64,000 nt of DNA from Salvelinus alpinus (GCF_045679555.1 NC_092120.1:12823805-12887804), one strand, 5' to 3'. Positions 37,619 to 52,352 are shown, counted from the stretch's first letter. Notes: generated from the letters alone by a model not told the origin. Numbers and translations are program-made.

Positions 37619-39750
37619 CCATACATACCGTACTGCTCTGCACATCTACAGTACACCTCTTGGATATGCGTCTGTTTGTCTACAGACTCTTACTGCCATC
37701 AGTGAGTACTGTATGTAGATTTGGTGATCTCTTTTCTGTCTGTGGTGTAACGACAGATTCCTCTCTTAAATCAAACAGCTGGAGTTTATCCATTGCTCTC
37801 CTCTGACTGGCCTATGACCATCTGTTTCTCCATCCAAGAGGTGAAGTATGGAGGTCTGGTGAGCCATCGGATATGTTTTGGTTTGGGATGACACTGGCCA
37901 GACACACCAGAGCCGAGGTAGAAATAGAATGAGTAGAGATGAGGTAAATGTAGTTACAGTATATTTGCTTCATGTTAATTTTGTCTTCCAAATAGCAGAA
38001 ACCCTCTGTTTATTAAGGTTTATTGTAACGCCACATAGTACACCACTATGGGTTTTCTTTTGAAAGCCATGGCTTTTCATGAAAGGTTCATACCAGGTCA
38101 CACACAATTTGTGTGTTGTTATTGAGTTTAGATCGTAGTTGTGGATCCTTGCTTGTTTTTTATCCAAACATTTTACTTTATGGACTCAAAACATTGTCTA
38201 TATAGAAGGTGGATGAATGGTTATACTGTACAGAGGATCTGAGAGGTTCTTACGAGGTTTTTTGACATCGTAGTCTAGCAAATGTAATGTCAAATCTACA
38301 AAGCAATCTCCCAATTGATAAACCTCCTAGGGATTTTTTCCCCAGCCAAAGTGATTGTCAATATTAAAATTAATACTTGAATGATTTGATGATTGGTCAA
38401 TCTCGTCTTTTCAGTCTTTTGTGCAGATAAATCATCGTAATGGAAAACAGCAAAGAGCAATGGCACGTTCAAAAGAAGGTGACAGAGATGTAATATTCCT
38501 ACCACATGCTTGTATAAGTCTCTCAACCCCATATGCTCTGCAGCCGTGCAGATAATTTGGAGCAGATACGACTGCAGCCATGCAAGACGTGGTTTTGACC
38601 GGTTTTGCTGTGGAACATGGACAGTTACTATAGGCTCTGGCTCAAATAAACGTTCATAAAGAACAGTTGGTTTGGATAGAGGATCGAGGGGGAGGGGACT
38701 GAAGGGGTTAATTAATGGAGTGACCACAAAGTACTTGTACTGTGGTGAGTGTCTTTGGAGCTGCTTGTGTTGATGGTTGTTTGGGTGGTTGGGTGATGTT
38801 GGGTAGGAAGGGTGGTATTGTGGAGGCGTGGTGGAGACATGTGTAATTAAGATTTGGGGGCCTGTTCTGGTGCCTCTCGTTTCATGCGGTGTTTATAGAG
38901 GAAGGCTGTAACAAACAGAAACCTGAGCTGTAGAGGGAGGAAATGTATCCCCTTTAATGTCTCATTGCTTTCTCAGGCCGTCTTGAGAAAATGGTTGTGT
39001 TTTTTCCACTCTTCGTTGCTTTCAGCAGCTGGTGTGAGGTCATTTATGTAAATGAAGCAAGAGCCATTTATATTCTCAACTGTTGGATAAGATGTCATAT
39101 TTACAATATAATGTGAATTCTGAATGTTAAAATAAATAACTGTTATGTCATGCTTGGCACCCCATTGACATGTATTGGTAGAGGCCCACTTGATGTTTTT
39201 CCCAGTTCCCGACCTACAGCCAACCCAGTCGTCCACCAGCTGTGTGGAGCAGTGACTCCATGGCTCTCCATCATGCGTTTTATGAGATCCCCTCCCCTCA
39301 CTAACATTTCCATTATTCAGGTTAGGTAATAAAAGGGAGAGTTAGTCACAGAGAAATGCACAATGAGAGAGTATCCCTCGTCAACATCATCGTTATTCAA
39401 AACAATAGTCTATGTTAGCATCCCAATGGATTTGCTCTTGGAAACTCTGGGTACAGCAATGCCAGGATGAGTATGATGGTGTTGGTAGAGGATAGTTTTT
39501 ATTTTACCCGCCAGAATCCCTCCTCAGTTGTGTTTACTTGTCAGAGGAAGGGAAGGTTGGGATGCAGACCTGGGATTACAGGCAAGATGTTTCCTATCCG
39601 CTTCCTATTGTTTGTCCTAGTTCTGTCTCCCTGCGCTTCACAGCGGTGAGCGAGGGGAAGAGCTAGGAGAATGTGGACTTGTGGGGGTTTGGGAGACTGG
39701 GATGTTTTAACTTAGTTTTCTTTTTGCACCATGGCAGATAAACAGAGCAC
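37619..39750. other. Intergenic/intronic stretch, no gene recognised
   Basis: No recognisable gene or repeat boundary. Open frames such as that at 38296-38727 lack any family signature. Confidence 0.4.
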
Positions 39751-39910
39751 TAAACTATCAAAATAAAGAAAGTCGCACACTCCATGTATAATCTCCCAGC
39801 AATTTAATGGGTATTTACCATCGTTTCGGCATCACTGTGCCTTCCTCAGGGTCCTTCCTCATACATTCCCTATACATGGACTGTGCGACTTTCTTTATTT
39901 TGATAGTTTA
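39751..39910. repeat. Fold-back repeat with 40-bp arms
   Basis: The left arm 39751-39790 and right arm 39871-39910 are reverse complements apart from one mismatch. They start TAAACTATCAAAATAAAGAA and reach GTATA/TATAC. The 80-bp loop contains ATCGTTTCGGCATCACTGTG. It is probably a small MITE. Confidence 0.8.
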
Positions 39911-40107
39911 TAGTTTATTCGCCGTTAGTCAGCACCTCCACACAAACTATTATTCTGGGTGTGCGCCAGCTCATGTCTTTTTATCAGATCAACAGAGCAG
40001 AACAAACAAACTATTTGGGTCAAGAGACAGCTTGGCCCCTGTGTTTTATAAGAGGTGAGCGAGCACATGAGTTAGTAGAGTCGATATTGAGCCATCTTGT
40101 TTAAATG

Positions 40108-40208
40108 GTCAAATCAAATCAAATTCTATTTGTCACATACACATGGTTAGCAGATGTCAATGCGAGTGTAGCGAAATGCTTGTGCTTCTAGTTCCGACAG
40201 TGCAGTAA
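40108..40208 (+). repeat. Dispersed salmonid repeat end (AATCAAATCAAATT type)
   Basis: Contains TTTGTCACATACACATGGTT followed by TGTAGCGAAATGCTTGTGCT, a sequence I know as highly repeated in salmonid genomes. Only a short piece is present. Confidence 0.65.
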
Positions 40209-43082
40209 TACATTTTTTTAAGAAGAATGACCTATATGATCAAGATGACCCCATTTAAAGGATGCTTTTGGAGTAGTGCTGAAGGAAAGGAAGAAGCATT
40301 AACACTTACTTTTACAGTGTGTTAACTACAAGGAAATGACTGAGTACCTACTCACAGCTATAGCCATTTATAGTTATTAGTTGTTAGGCTACCATTAGAG
40401 CACGCCGAATTTCCACTTCAACTTATTTTTTTTACATCAGTTCAGATCTCTACTGATTAGTTCCCACTTTGCACACAGAAAAAAAAGTGTTACATTCATT
40501 TGCCGTTTCCTTGATTAGCGAAGATCATACCCAAAGAGGAAGGGATGCTCCTGGCCCCTCTCCTTCCTCGCCTGCCCCCCGTGTTATTTGCCCAGGATGT
40601 CCTGTGTGGTGGCGGTGGTGTGCATCTAGCCCTTGTCTCCAGTTGCCCCCTGCCTTCCTGTTCTGTAGAGCAGACCTGCAGGTGTGACACAAAACATTTG
40701 TTTTACCATATCTTTACATTTGACATGCATAACGCCCACATGGCTGCCACCTATAGGTCTCAAAATAGGTCACAGCACCACTGTTGTGAAAAGCATAGTC
40801 GCAAAGACAAAGCATAGGAACGTTTTTAAGGGTTCATCTTCAGTGTAGCACACGTGGCTCAAGTTCTTTTTTCTTCGTTTGGGCTTTAACTTCCAAATGC
40901 TCAGAACCAGGCCCATCTGGAAAGGGAGATCTTTTGGTTCTGTGAAGAAAAAGCTGCGATAAAAGGATCACATTAATAAGGAGCAGATTTCCTCCTCGCC
41001 CTCCAAAGGCAGCGCACTGAAGGCCAGAGGCAGGCCAGTGAATCAATTGGGTTTAACTGAGAGGAATTTACTGGCCCAGACTGAACTTCCTGGAAAAACA
41101 GAGAGGTAGTAGAGATAGAGAAAGAAAGAAAGAGACAAATACTTTATGATACGCAACCCCCTCTTAGTTCTACCCCTGGTTACTGTCCCATTGAGTTATT
41201 TTTGCTAGCATGTCACAGAACCTTTCTGATGTGCAGTCATTCAGCCATAATGCAGACAGAGGGACGAGTCTGTAGATGCACATCTGCCTGCACGTGTTTA
41301 GCTCTGTGTCTCTTCATGCATTGTGCATAATGACCTAACCACATACCCTGCAGGCTTTTTACATTTAGGGGGGTACATGAGGTAAATAAATGCCCAGATG
41401 GGACACCATTATTACTCCCCAAACAGGAAATGATGCCCAGAACTCATCCTGTAAATTTAAAGAAGATGAACAACAACAACAACAGAGAAAATATATACCA
41501 ACAGCTACCCAAATGGGTTCCAGCTCGAGCCTATCTCACTGACTGGAAATAAACTGGCCAGCTAGTTACATTAGAAGGGTTGTCTTAATCGAAAGCAGAT
41601 GCTGCATGGTCGTAGTCTGTTATTGTAATTTGCTCTCAGTTTCAAAGAACTGTGAAGTAAAAAAAAAGAAAGGCCCAGTGCCTTCAAAATTCTGTTTTCC
41701 TGTGTTTTGTATCATATTATACAACAGCTGATGAAACTAACACTGTAAAAGTATGAACAAATGTGATCAGTGTTATTTCCTGACAGTTACTGGTTGAAAA
41801 TACAATATACACAAGACCTTATAATCAGCAGATTTGCATGGGAGGGAGTTTCGGCTTTCCATGGCGACATGGGGTAAATTGGTTAATAGACGAATAACAA
41901 AGAGCGTTCCAAACCTCTCTGCCAATAACAGCTAGTTTTCAGTTTTTCCCTTCCCACTCAGACCATTCCCAGACAGTCCTAGCAAATATTTTGCTTGAGA
42001 GATATTTTTTTGCTAAAACGCAATTTTTGCCCATTTGAATGGAAATCCATTCCATTAAGGTACTTCATTGTTACCAAGAAATGTGATATTGATATAAAAA
42101 CGGCTTCATTGGGCATTTAAAGCTAATGCCCATGGCATGAAATGTCTGGTACTTGAACCATGTGTTATTGAAGAGAACACTGAATCAGATACTCAACCAT
42201 GGGATACTGAAGGATCGGTGTATGAATGTACATGTTACACTAAATGTGGAAAATCTTTGTTTATTCCTTGGGGTGTCTTTAGTCTTTCTAAAAGTTCTGC
42301 ATTGCACCGAAACCTATATATTAGGAATTATCATGCCTATATTGAAGAAATATTTAAACTAAGATAAACTGTAACATCCAAATCTGTGTTACTGTAACCT
42401 ATCAGGGCCGCTGTGGGTCCTGTTGAGGCCATGGTTCCGTTAGCCTTCGTGTTAGCCAAGGAAGAGGGGGTTTGATACCACACCCTGCCGCTGGAGAGGG
42501 GACTGCAGCTAACATCTGGGACTACAGTAGTACGCAATATGCATGGGATTCAGCCAAGGGAAAGGGGATAGTGGCTAGAGATGGAAAGTGTGAGTGCACA
42601 CACTTGTTGTGGGGGAGGGCATGTGAGGCCTCAATGAAGTCACTGTAGGTCTCTGTATGTGCCAATCTGTGTTTATGTGGATGTGTGATGGAAGTGTTTT
42701 AGATGACCAGGCAATTTTTGCTGTCCACATCAGTTCAGCATTTCCTTTTGTTAGAGTACATTCTGCTTGGCTGTTTCCCTTAGTGAGAAAATACAGAACA
42801 CAACATTATTGGAATACTGTACCAGTGCTGCTCTGCGGCCGATGATTCATTGGGTATTGATTGACAGACCGCAAAATTGAGGAAGTACGAGAGGCAGAGA
42901 GTGTTTTTGAATTTGCCACCACCAGTGTAGTAAATCCAGATGTGCACAGTGCACAGACTACGGTGTGGTCATAAAACAGGCATGGCTTTTCTAGACTTGG
43001 ATGATCATAAGGAGGAGGATTGATTTCGTAACAAAAGTGAAGTGCCTATAGAAAAACCAAACTTCATTTGAAGACCCTAGAA
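40209..43082. other. Intergenic/intronic stretch, no gene recognised
   Basis: No gene signature on either strand. Several short overlapping open frames (for example 42137-42367) lack domain features. Confidence 0.4.
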
Positions 43083-43512
43083 GCAGGTCAAGATAACATT
43101 ATTACTCTCTTTTGGTCTTGTTATCTTTTGACATAAAGGTTGAATTAGTGGCCAGTTGATGAACTTAGACACAAGTGCTTTTGTCAGTTGTTAGTCATTG
43201 GTCAAAGTGTTTAGCTGGGTTTTTTGTATTCTGATGGTCCACTAAAGATTTAAAAGGCTTGTGACCTCTTGGTCTTGTTGTGTATGTTGGAAGAACCCAG
43301 AAGAAAACAAACATGGATGAAAAGCTGAGTGTTATGTCTGGTAGTGTCATGAGAAAATCAGCCGAGGACGATACACATCATCTAGAATACTTCACTAGAG
43401 GTTCCCACAATATACTCTGGACTGCTGAAAAGGACAGAGAAGTTGAGTGAAAGTGACAGCATGAAGGAAAAGAGCATGGAGAACAAAATCATGATTGAGG
43501 AAATTAGATTGA
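43083..43512 (+). repeat. Segmental duplicate Q' (copy of 46385-47375 without the insertion)
   Basis: Shares long near-identical stretches with 46385-46467 and 47018-47375, for example GTTGTGTATGTTGGAAGAAC and GCCGAGGACGATACACATCA. It contains the unoccupied insertion site ACTTAGAC at 43163-43170. Confidence 0.88.
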
Positions 43513-45684
43513 CGTTGTTGTGGTGGAAATGATGGAAAAATAGATAAGATGTGGGACAGACTGGTAGAGGATATTTTCGAAGAATATTGAAAGATTGCAA
43601 TCTGCAGTGGCAAGCTCAAATTGGCGGTGGTCATGGTAGCTATATTATTGTCGTCACTTGCTATCCATCCAGTGTGTTTGTGTAAGTATGTTAAGCTGTT
43701 CTTTGTCTGTGCTTGACGTCCGGCCTTGTGTATGCGACGATCACTTGTGTTTAGAAAATACCATACACATTCTTTATGATGAAGTCCACTTTTGTTCATA
43801 GAATTACGTACATTCATATGTGTAGTGTGACATCATGAGGAGGGTGATGTGTTGAGGTATGACTGGTGTCTTGAGTTTATAACACCTCTTTCTCGTACAC
43901 AAACAACCTTCACACCTTACAGACTCCTATCTCTTCACTGTCACGCGCCAAGGCCCTTTTCTAACTTTCATCCAATGACTTGGACGAGCATCAGGATCAT
44001 GGCATCATGTGTGAAGTGATTCAAGGGGTAGTATAACAATAGGATTGTGCGTTCCAGGGCACCACAGGGTGACTCACAGAGACCTTCAGACTATAGGGAA
44101 CTTCCTGTTGTAATGTCACCACCCTATTGTAGTAGGAGAGGTGATTTCACTACAGGGTATGGCAGGAAGAGCAAAGGAAGGGGTAGTTCTGAACAAACAA
44201 GCTACTGATGATGATTCATACTGCAACACCAGAACAATCAACATTCCTGTGAATGTTTCACTGGTCATGATTATCAGGATGTCTAGAAGTCATAACACAA
44301 ATTGTGTAATTGTGAAATTCTCAAATGATGTAGTCATTTATCGTTTCGATATTCAAGACCTGTATGTCAGGATGTTACAGTATTTATTGAGGATAATTAT
44401 GGTAAATATGAATCTACAGCTGAGGATTCGGTTATGAATGGGGTTATAGGATTAGTGGATTGCTCTTTTATACCAACTAAACTGTACTAAACAGCTCGTC
44501 TCCAGCATGGAGGTACATTCACTATGAAAGCTCACTGTACACGCATGTGGTCTCTAGAATAATACCACTTGATTCTATGGTAATTACATATCCAGAATCC
44601 TGAACTGTTGCTGGAGCCATCTCTGCGATGGTCTCACAATAATGCTAATGGTGTGGTCTTTCGACCGTGTTCTTGCTGTGTGCGTTTACAATCAAGCCTG
44701 TGTTTTCTGGTTATGGTTTGTGGAAAGCCTTTTTTTTAAAACAAGAAGCGCATGTGTCTCCGCACACATTATGATCCCCAGGACATTACGGCACATATAA
44801 TTACTGCTCTGTATGGTCATGTCCCTCCAAAACCTCAGCCAGGGCCTCCATTTTAGGTTTTCCACCATTTCATATAGTTAAGCTTGCATAAAAATACTAT
44901 TAAGACACTAAACTATGCTTTTTAATCTGAGGTGAGTGTTTTGGGGTGTACTGTACATGTACATATGCATGTGTTTTTGTTCTGGCTAGAGTACTCCGGA
45001 GTGTTTGTGTTTGTGAGGACCCCTACACTTTCCCTGACCGACGAAACCACAGTCACTCTGCCTGTGGTTATGGTCTGGAGTGTGCCGGCCCTAGAGGTAG
45101 TTTACACTGTGTGGCTAGCTGGTTGCAGACGAGAACACACAAGCCCTCACTGTGGAGCGATGCCACAGGGATGGACTCAACTTGGAGAGAGAGGCCTCAA
45201 CTTGGCCAAACGCCCAACACAACAAGAGAGAATGTGTTCCCAGAGTGTCAGTACAACACGTTTCAATTGGCCAGGCATTCATACCATCCTTATCATATGG
45301 ATATATTAGGTCTGAATGACCATGCATGAACTAGCTTCAAGTATTACCTTAACAACACTATGAGGCACATATTCCATGGCTGACTGTTCGGCCATGTGTA
45401 GAGCTCATGTTGATGTTCTCATAAGGCCCAAAACAACAGCATTACCATGATACCCTTATCAACCCTACCTCCGTTATCTATTTCAGTCTGTTCAGTGTCA
45501 CCCTATTGACAGTGCCTATGACATAAGCTTTCTATACCAGAACCACATGACCAACATCACAGGGATAGAGTCTAACACATCCACCCCAACTCTGGTTTAT
45601 CAGACTGCTAGAGCTGCTCTCTAGGAGTAGAGGAAAAGGTGTGACCATCACGTAGACCTCCTGACCCAATCATCTGGTATTTAG
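43513..45684. other. Intergenic/intronic stretch, no gene recognised
   Basis: No supported gene. Two overlapping plus-strand frames at 44932-45329 show no family motif. Confidence 0.4.
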
Positions 45685-46075
45685 GGGCCCCTCGACCACC
45701 AGGTCTGGGGCCCGCCAACCTTTTTCTTTTGGGGGGGTTGGGCCCCCCTGGAGGTTGGGGACCCCCACATAGCATATGTTAGCAAAATATGTACCCTGCA
45801 TGCCCGTTCGGTAATCTGTCCCTGCTCACACACAGGCCCTGGACCACAAAAGAATAAGGTGCGTGTCCCTCGTTTCCCCCAGATAGCATATGATAGCAAA
45901 ATGTGTAGAATTGCTGGAAATTAGCTTTAAAACTGCAAAATGTTCTCTCAGCCTCATGACAAAATGTGTAGAATAGCATTATAAAACTGCACATTTTTCT
46001 CTCTGAACCATGGCTTATTTCCCCTGGAGGACGGTGGCCCAGGGCCCCAAATGCGGTAGTCCGGCTATGTGTGTA
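45685..46075. repeat. Probable dispersed repeat with GGGCCCC-rich ends
   Basis: A GC-rich left end (GGGGCCCCTCGACC) and right end (GGCCCAGGGCCCC) bracket an AT-rich middle with internal near-repeats CATAGCATATGTTAGCAAAA and GATAGCATATGATAGCAAAA. The layout resembles a decayed transposable element. Class unknown. Confidence 0.45.
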
Positions 46076-46135
46076 AGGCAGAAGAAGAGAAGAGGTGTGA
46101 GGCAATAGAGTTGACATACAGACATACTGTAGGTT

Positions 46136-47720
46136 ATTTTTATTTTTCCATAGCAACTACCCTGATTTAACGAAGCGTTAGAGAAGTGTTTTATGACTCA
46201 AACCGTAGCATAGATTGGCAGACACCATTAAGCGTACAGCATGTCACTGTATTGAAGAGACTGTTGCTGAGAAGGGTTGTGTTGAATCGTGTTCAAAATG
46301 TTGACCGCATCAAACAGATTTCCTGAGGTTCAATAACATTTTTAAAGAAACAGACATCCAAAAGTGATATATCAAAAGTTAAAAACAGGTCAAGTTCAAT
46401 AAATTACTTTTCGTCTTTTATCTTTTGACATAAAAGTTGAACTAGTGGCCAGTTGATAAACTTTGACCAGGGATGGGCAACTTTGATTGGGGTGGGGGCC
46501 ACCAAAAATCTGAACTCAATGTGAGGGGTCGCAGTGGCTCGCGGTTCTGCGTACCCACATCCATACTAACACGTGCAGTCAGAGCCAGCCCTAGCCTTTT
46601 GGGGGCCCTAAGTGACATTTTGTTGGGGCCCTAAGTGACATTTTTTGCCGTAGGGTGGAGACAAATGTTTGCAGTTTTTAATATGATATCAGAGTGAGAG
46701 TGACTAATAAATTCAATGCCCCCCCCCCCCCCCCCCGGGTCTGTAATTAGACCATGATTACTACTAGTTTAGATAACTGGCTAGACTAATTTACCAATCA
46801 CAAATTTACCAATTTTTTTTAGATGACATGGGCTCAATAAGTGACTGTCAGTGACTGACATAAGATGATGCGCGCCGAAATCGAAATTGCACGTGGTGAT
46901 TTCTACTATTCTACTCACTCTCAACAGTGAGTTGAGACCCCGACTGAGTTTAAAATATATATATTTTTAGGTTGGTCCGTGGGCCTACAAAAACGGGCCA
47001 CTAGTTGCCCATCCCTGACTTAGACACGAGGGCCTTTGTCAGTTGTTAATCACTGGTCATCACAGTGTTTAGCTGGGCTTGTTTTTGTTTTCTGATGGTC
47101 CACTAAAGATTTCAAAGACTTTTGACCTCTTGGCCTTGTTGTGTATGTTGGAAGAACCCAGAAGAAAACAAACATGGATGAAAAGCTGAGTGTTATGTCT
47201 GGTAGTGTCATGAGAAGATCAGCCGAGGACGATACACATCATCTAGAATACTTCACTAGAGGTTCCCACAATACTCTGATCCCAAAGCAAGACAGAAGTT
47301 GAGTTAAAGAGCCAACATGAAGAAAATAAGAAAAGAGCATGAAGTACAACATTATGATTGAGGAAATTAGACATATGGATGACATACAGTTGACATAGGG
47401 ACCATTTTATTTGTTTTTCCATAGCAACTACCCTGATTTAACGAAGTATTACAGAGATGTTCTATGACTCAAATCCTAGCATAGATTGGCAGACACCATT
47501 AAGCATATGTCACTGAATTGAAGAGGCTGTGTTGAATCCCATCCAAAATGTTTGCGTCTGTGCTTTTCCGAGAACATTCAGTAAAACGAAAGCATCAAAC
47601 AGATCTGCTGAGATACAATAACAAATTTAAATTGTCTGCAAAAGGAAGACAAAAGAAGCAGACACCCAAAAGTTAAAGGTGTCTTTTTTTCTCTCAGGTC
47701 AAAGGTCAAAGTTCAAGAAC
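46136..47720 (+). repeat. Local tandem duplication P-Q-P'
   Basis: Block P (46136-46385) recurs as P' (47400-47720). Shared runs include CCATAGCAACTACCCTGATT and TAGATTGGCAGACACCATTA. Between them is Q (46385-47375), which also occurs alone at 43083-43512. Confidence 0.85.
46468..47017. mobile_element. hAT-type MITE (CAGGGATGGGCAAC ends)
   Basis: A 550-bp insertion with ends CAGGGATGGGCAACTTTGAT and AGTTGCCCATCCCTG. It is flanked by 8-bp ACTTTGAC (46460-46467) and ACTTAGAC (47018-47025), one mismatch. The paralogous copy at 43083-43512 has the single site ACTTAGAC. It includes a poly-C run at 46720-46736. Confidence 0.88.
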
Positions 47721-49304
47721 TCATAGTTCATTCGCATGAATCCTACAGAAGACAGCACACCCTGCAGCTCCAAGCTCACTCAGCAAAATACAGCCTTCCG
47801 AGAAGTAACTCCCCAAAAGACGAACCCCTCCTCTTTCCCTCCATATCATCCCTTTGTCACGCAAATCCTACGACAGCCATCAACAGCATATGAGCTGCCA
47901 AGACTTCCACACAGAATGTTCCAGTGTGTGGGGGATGAGACTTGTGGTTCAGTACCACCCTTAATGTACAAAGCCTCACTGTAAACACCCGCAAAATGTG
48001 TCATGTTCAAGAAACAATAAAATATGTAATGGATAAATGTGAGAAATTGACCAAATCAACAGTTACGCACCACATATATTTCTGATTTGCAAAAAAACAT
48101 TCATGTTTCTGAAAGTATGAATTTGAAAGATTGGGTGTGGGGTGGTGTGTAGTTGTTCCATCAAGTTCCTATTCACCCAAAGGGTTGTTCATGGTGCCTA
48201 CTCCCTTTTCCCCTACACCCATCCACCCAACATGTGGCATTATAGCGTCTAGGGAGTGTGTGCCAGCCTAGCTGTGGTCGAAGGAGCCAAATCTCTCATG
48301 CGCACCATGAAGAAATCCCAGATGCAAAGGATTATGGGTTTTAAATCTAGTTTACAGTAACTGTGTTTTAATGGAGGGTAGAGGGGCGAGAGGGGCTGGG
48401 GGCTAATGCTGCAGAGTCGGGACTATAGGCTGTGGTTAGAGTGACACATCAAGCTCTCCATCTTATTCACTCCAGCTGGCAATGCTTGTCAGCTTGAGAG
48501 CACTTTTATGGATTTGTTATTCTTACAGTTCAAATGTAAATAGATGACACAAAGTCTAGAGCTTGAAATGGTTATATTTTTCCTAAAAAGACTCTTGATA
48601 TCACTAATCAGGGGAATTGATAATCAGAAGCGTTCAGCCAATTATATCGTGTTGATACGTTTTGGTTGTTACGTTACCTAAGTGATATGTATTGAAAATC
48701 ATATATGATTTAGCTGAAGCTTTTTTAAATCATATTTTCTGAATAATGTTCAACTACAATCTATCATGAAAACAGTGCAGCTGGTGACATTGACTTTTGA
48801 TTGGTTGTTGTTACCTTAGAAGTATCATAGAATCATATATAGGAGTTGGCTGTTGAATGGATATTGACCTCATTGCCAAGTTGTTTACGCTTAACCCATC
48901 GTTTTTGCGCAGTGCACACGTGGCGAATGCAATACTGAAGTGAATAAACTGTTTTCCTGTGTTATTTTTCTCTCTTTGGCTTCAATAATTTGGAACATTT
49001 GGACATTTAGAAATGGCATTCATATTATTGATCATGTAACACTATTATAGCATTTTACACTGCCAGGAGATTCCCAGGAGTAACTTTGAGAAATGACTGT
49101 GAACTTGAGACTTCATATTGTGTAGCTTAGTTTCTTAGTCTGGTTTAAATATTACACCCCTCTACATGAAAATCGAGTTGTCCTTGGCATCCCTCTCTCT
49201 TTCTCCCTCCTTTCCCCCCTCTGTCTTTTTCTCTCTCTCTCTGTCTGTCTCTTTTCTCCTTTTCTATTTTCTCTTTCTCTCTCTCTCATTCTGTCACCAA
49301 TCCA
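47721..49304. other. Intergenic/intronic stretch, no gene recognised
   Basis: No gene signature. A CT-rich tract lies at 49187-49290. Confidence 0.4.
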
Positions 49305-49678
49305 CACCAATGTGTTTTTCTCTCAATTTTATTTTCCTTTACATCGCTCTGTTCCAAAGAGTGACTAATATTTTCTACCTCAATTAACATTTCAACCCCA
49401 AAGAGAGAGAGGAGTAGAGGGGAGGGAAAAAGGCAAGCAACATTTAAATATGAACTAATCTTATCAAATTCATCTTATTGGATAATTGATGGACTGAATA
49501 AAGAATTGGACCCCATCTTCCAATCCACAGCCAATGCCAATGCGTTTCTCTCAATTTTATTTTCCTTTGCAACGCTCCGTTCCAAAGAGTGACTAATATT
49601 TTCTACCTCAGTTAACATTTCAACCACAAAAAGAGAGAGGAGTAGAGGGGAGGGGAAAAGGCAAGCAACATTTAAATA
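49305..49678 (+). repeat. Direct duplication of about 150 bp
   Basis: Two copies, 49305-49458 and 49531-49678, share runs such as TCTCAATTTTATTTTCCTTT and CCAAAGAGTGACTAATATTT, ending GGCAAGCAACATTTAAATA. They are separated by about 70 bp of unrelated sequence. Differences are scattered, so the event is not very recent. Confidence 0.9.
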
Positions 49679-50574
<896 letters not shown>

Positions 50575-52344
50575 TGTACTGTGTATTCCTATCCTCATTT
50601 TTTTTATTGGGCTGCATGAAAGTCCAGTTGAGATGGTCTGCTTTGCTCATTGAAACTAACCCAAAAGCCTTCTAGTGCAGGCTGCAGCGTTAGAGGTCCA
50701 GAACCATCTCTGTACCATTCAAGGCACATACTGTAGAGATGTACAGTAGCTCTGGTCCAGAATACACCCTGGACCGGACTATGCCCGGACTACGAGCTAA
50801 AATATATGTAGAGCCAAATCTGGTGCCCATCTGCACTTATCACTTGTAACATAATAAATATATTTTGTCATCTGTGTATGTTTTTATCATACGTTGGTTG
50901 CATAAAGCAACACAGAAGAAGAATCTTGATTTTTATAAAAGATTATGGAAAAAATATGATAAGGTAAAAGCTAATAAACTGTAGGTTGAGATTAATAAGA
51001 GTGTACTCTCAGCGGCAAAGGCTTGGGCAGGATTCTATAATCAAGCCACATGTATGGGTGGAGTAGCAAATAAAAGCCTGCTTTTGGTGGGGAGAGGACC
51101 TGAACCCTTTTACCTCTCTGAGCAGGGGTATGCTACCTACTTACCAGTTAAGACTACCGACCTACCGTTCAATTTAAAGGTAACCCAAACATGTCATGTG
51201 AACTGCGCTGACTTTACTTTCAGTCAGAGCTGTCTCTCTTCACGTCTGCACTCATTAAACCTACACTCTCTTTCTCAGCACTTAAGCATTCCCATGCGGT
51301 TTCAAGACTTTGTCTAATGAAGCTCAATTAAAAAGAAAAAAGTTAATGAAAAATATTTACTCCAGTCCAATGAAGTGGCTACTAAAGTCGATTGCTCCTC
51401 TTAATAAAAACCATATGCCTGTTCTTATAAAATTCTGTTTTTGTGGTGCAGCTTTTTAAGGCGTTAGAGTGTGTGCCAGAATGTGTATTATCTCCTGACA
51501 CAGAGAACAGGAGGGTTGTGAGGGGTGATATATCAAAAGCAGCAGATCGTGAATGTACTTGATTTATGTTACAGGGAGCATTGTGACAAATCAACTCATA
51601 ACTACAGCTGTAGGTTTAGGTTTAGTGCGACTGCTGGGCTGTGGCTGCAGTTTGTTTGTTACTCTGATTAGGAAAATGCTTGGGCTAAAGCCCCTAAAAG
51701 GGATCCTAGCATGGCATTGTTGAAAAACCACATCCTTACGTTGTGAGGGGAGGAAGAAACCTAGACTTATGGGCTAGACCTAGACTTATTTAAGTGTCTT
51801 GTTGTTCCTCTCTTTGCTTGACTGAAATAAATGCTAAATATCTCCTTTGGAATAGTCATAGAAATAGTTTAATACCACAAGCTCTTTATTTCATCCTCGT
51901 TGGTGACCTGAGAAGCTATAGTACACTAACTTTGTCAGGGGGACGTATTAGAAAAACAGAAGGGAATAAATAGCCTTGACCAATTTTATGTCAACATGAG
52001 TCCATCCTCCAAAGACTGTCCCTTTCCCACGATGAGGGGAATGGCACTTCAGTTGACCCATGCTATAGTGTTCCTGAACTTCCCAAAATGTCCATGGGAG
52101 TTTTGGGGGAAAAAGACCACTTTCTCTGCCGCTCCCTGAGAGCCTGCTCTGGTCCCCATCACTGGGCGTTCCCCTGGGTCTGCGTTTTGATTGGATCCAG
52201 ATGGTGTGAGTGTGGAAGGGGACATGGCGGAAGAGTGTGGAGTATTCTCTCCTGCTCTGATTGATAATAGCTAGGATGGTAGCTGGAGTCGCATTCCTCC
52301 CCCAATCCATTTCTGTCTCTCTTGCTCGCTCTTTCTCGCTCTCT
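50575..52344. other. Intergenic/intronic stretch, no gene recognised
   Basis: No gene or element boundaries recognised on either strand. Confidence 0.4.
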
Positions 52345-52352
52345 CTCAGATT

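Noticed and set aside
38296-38727. 143-residue minus-strand frame
   Set aside because: No conserved domain or splice context recognised, and composition is like the surrounding non-coding DNA.
44932-45329. Two overlapping frames of about 126 residues
   Set aside because: Two frames of similar length over the same bases, no recognisable motif and no flanking splice sites that make a gene model; most likely chance.
45681-46156. Minus-strand frames near 45.7-46.1 kb
   Set aside because: They lie in a probable dispersed repeat and show no protein family signature.
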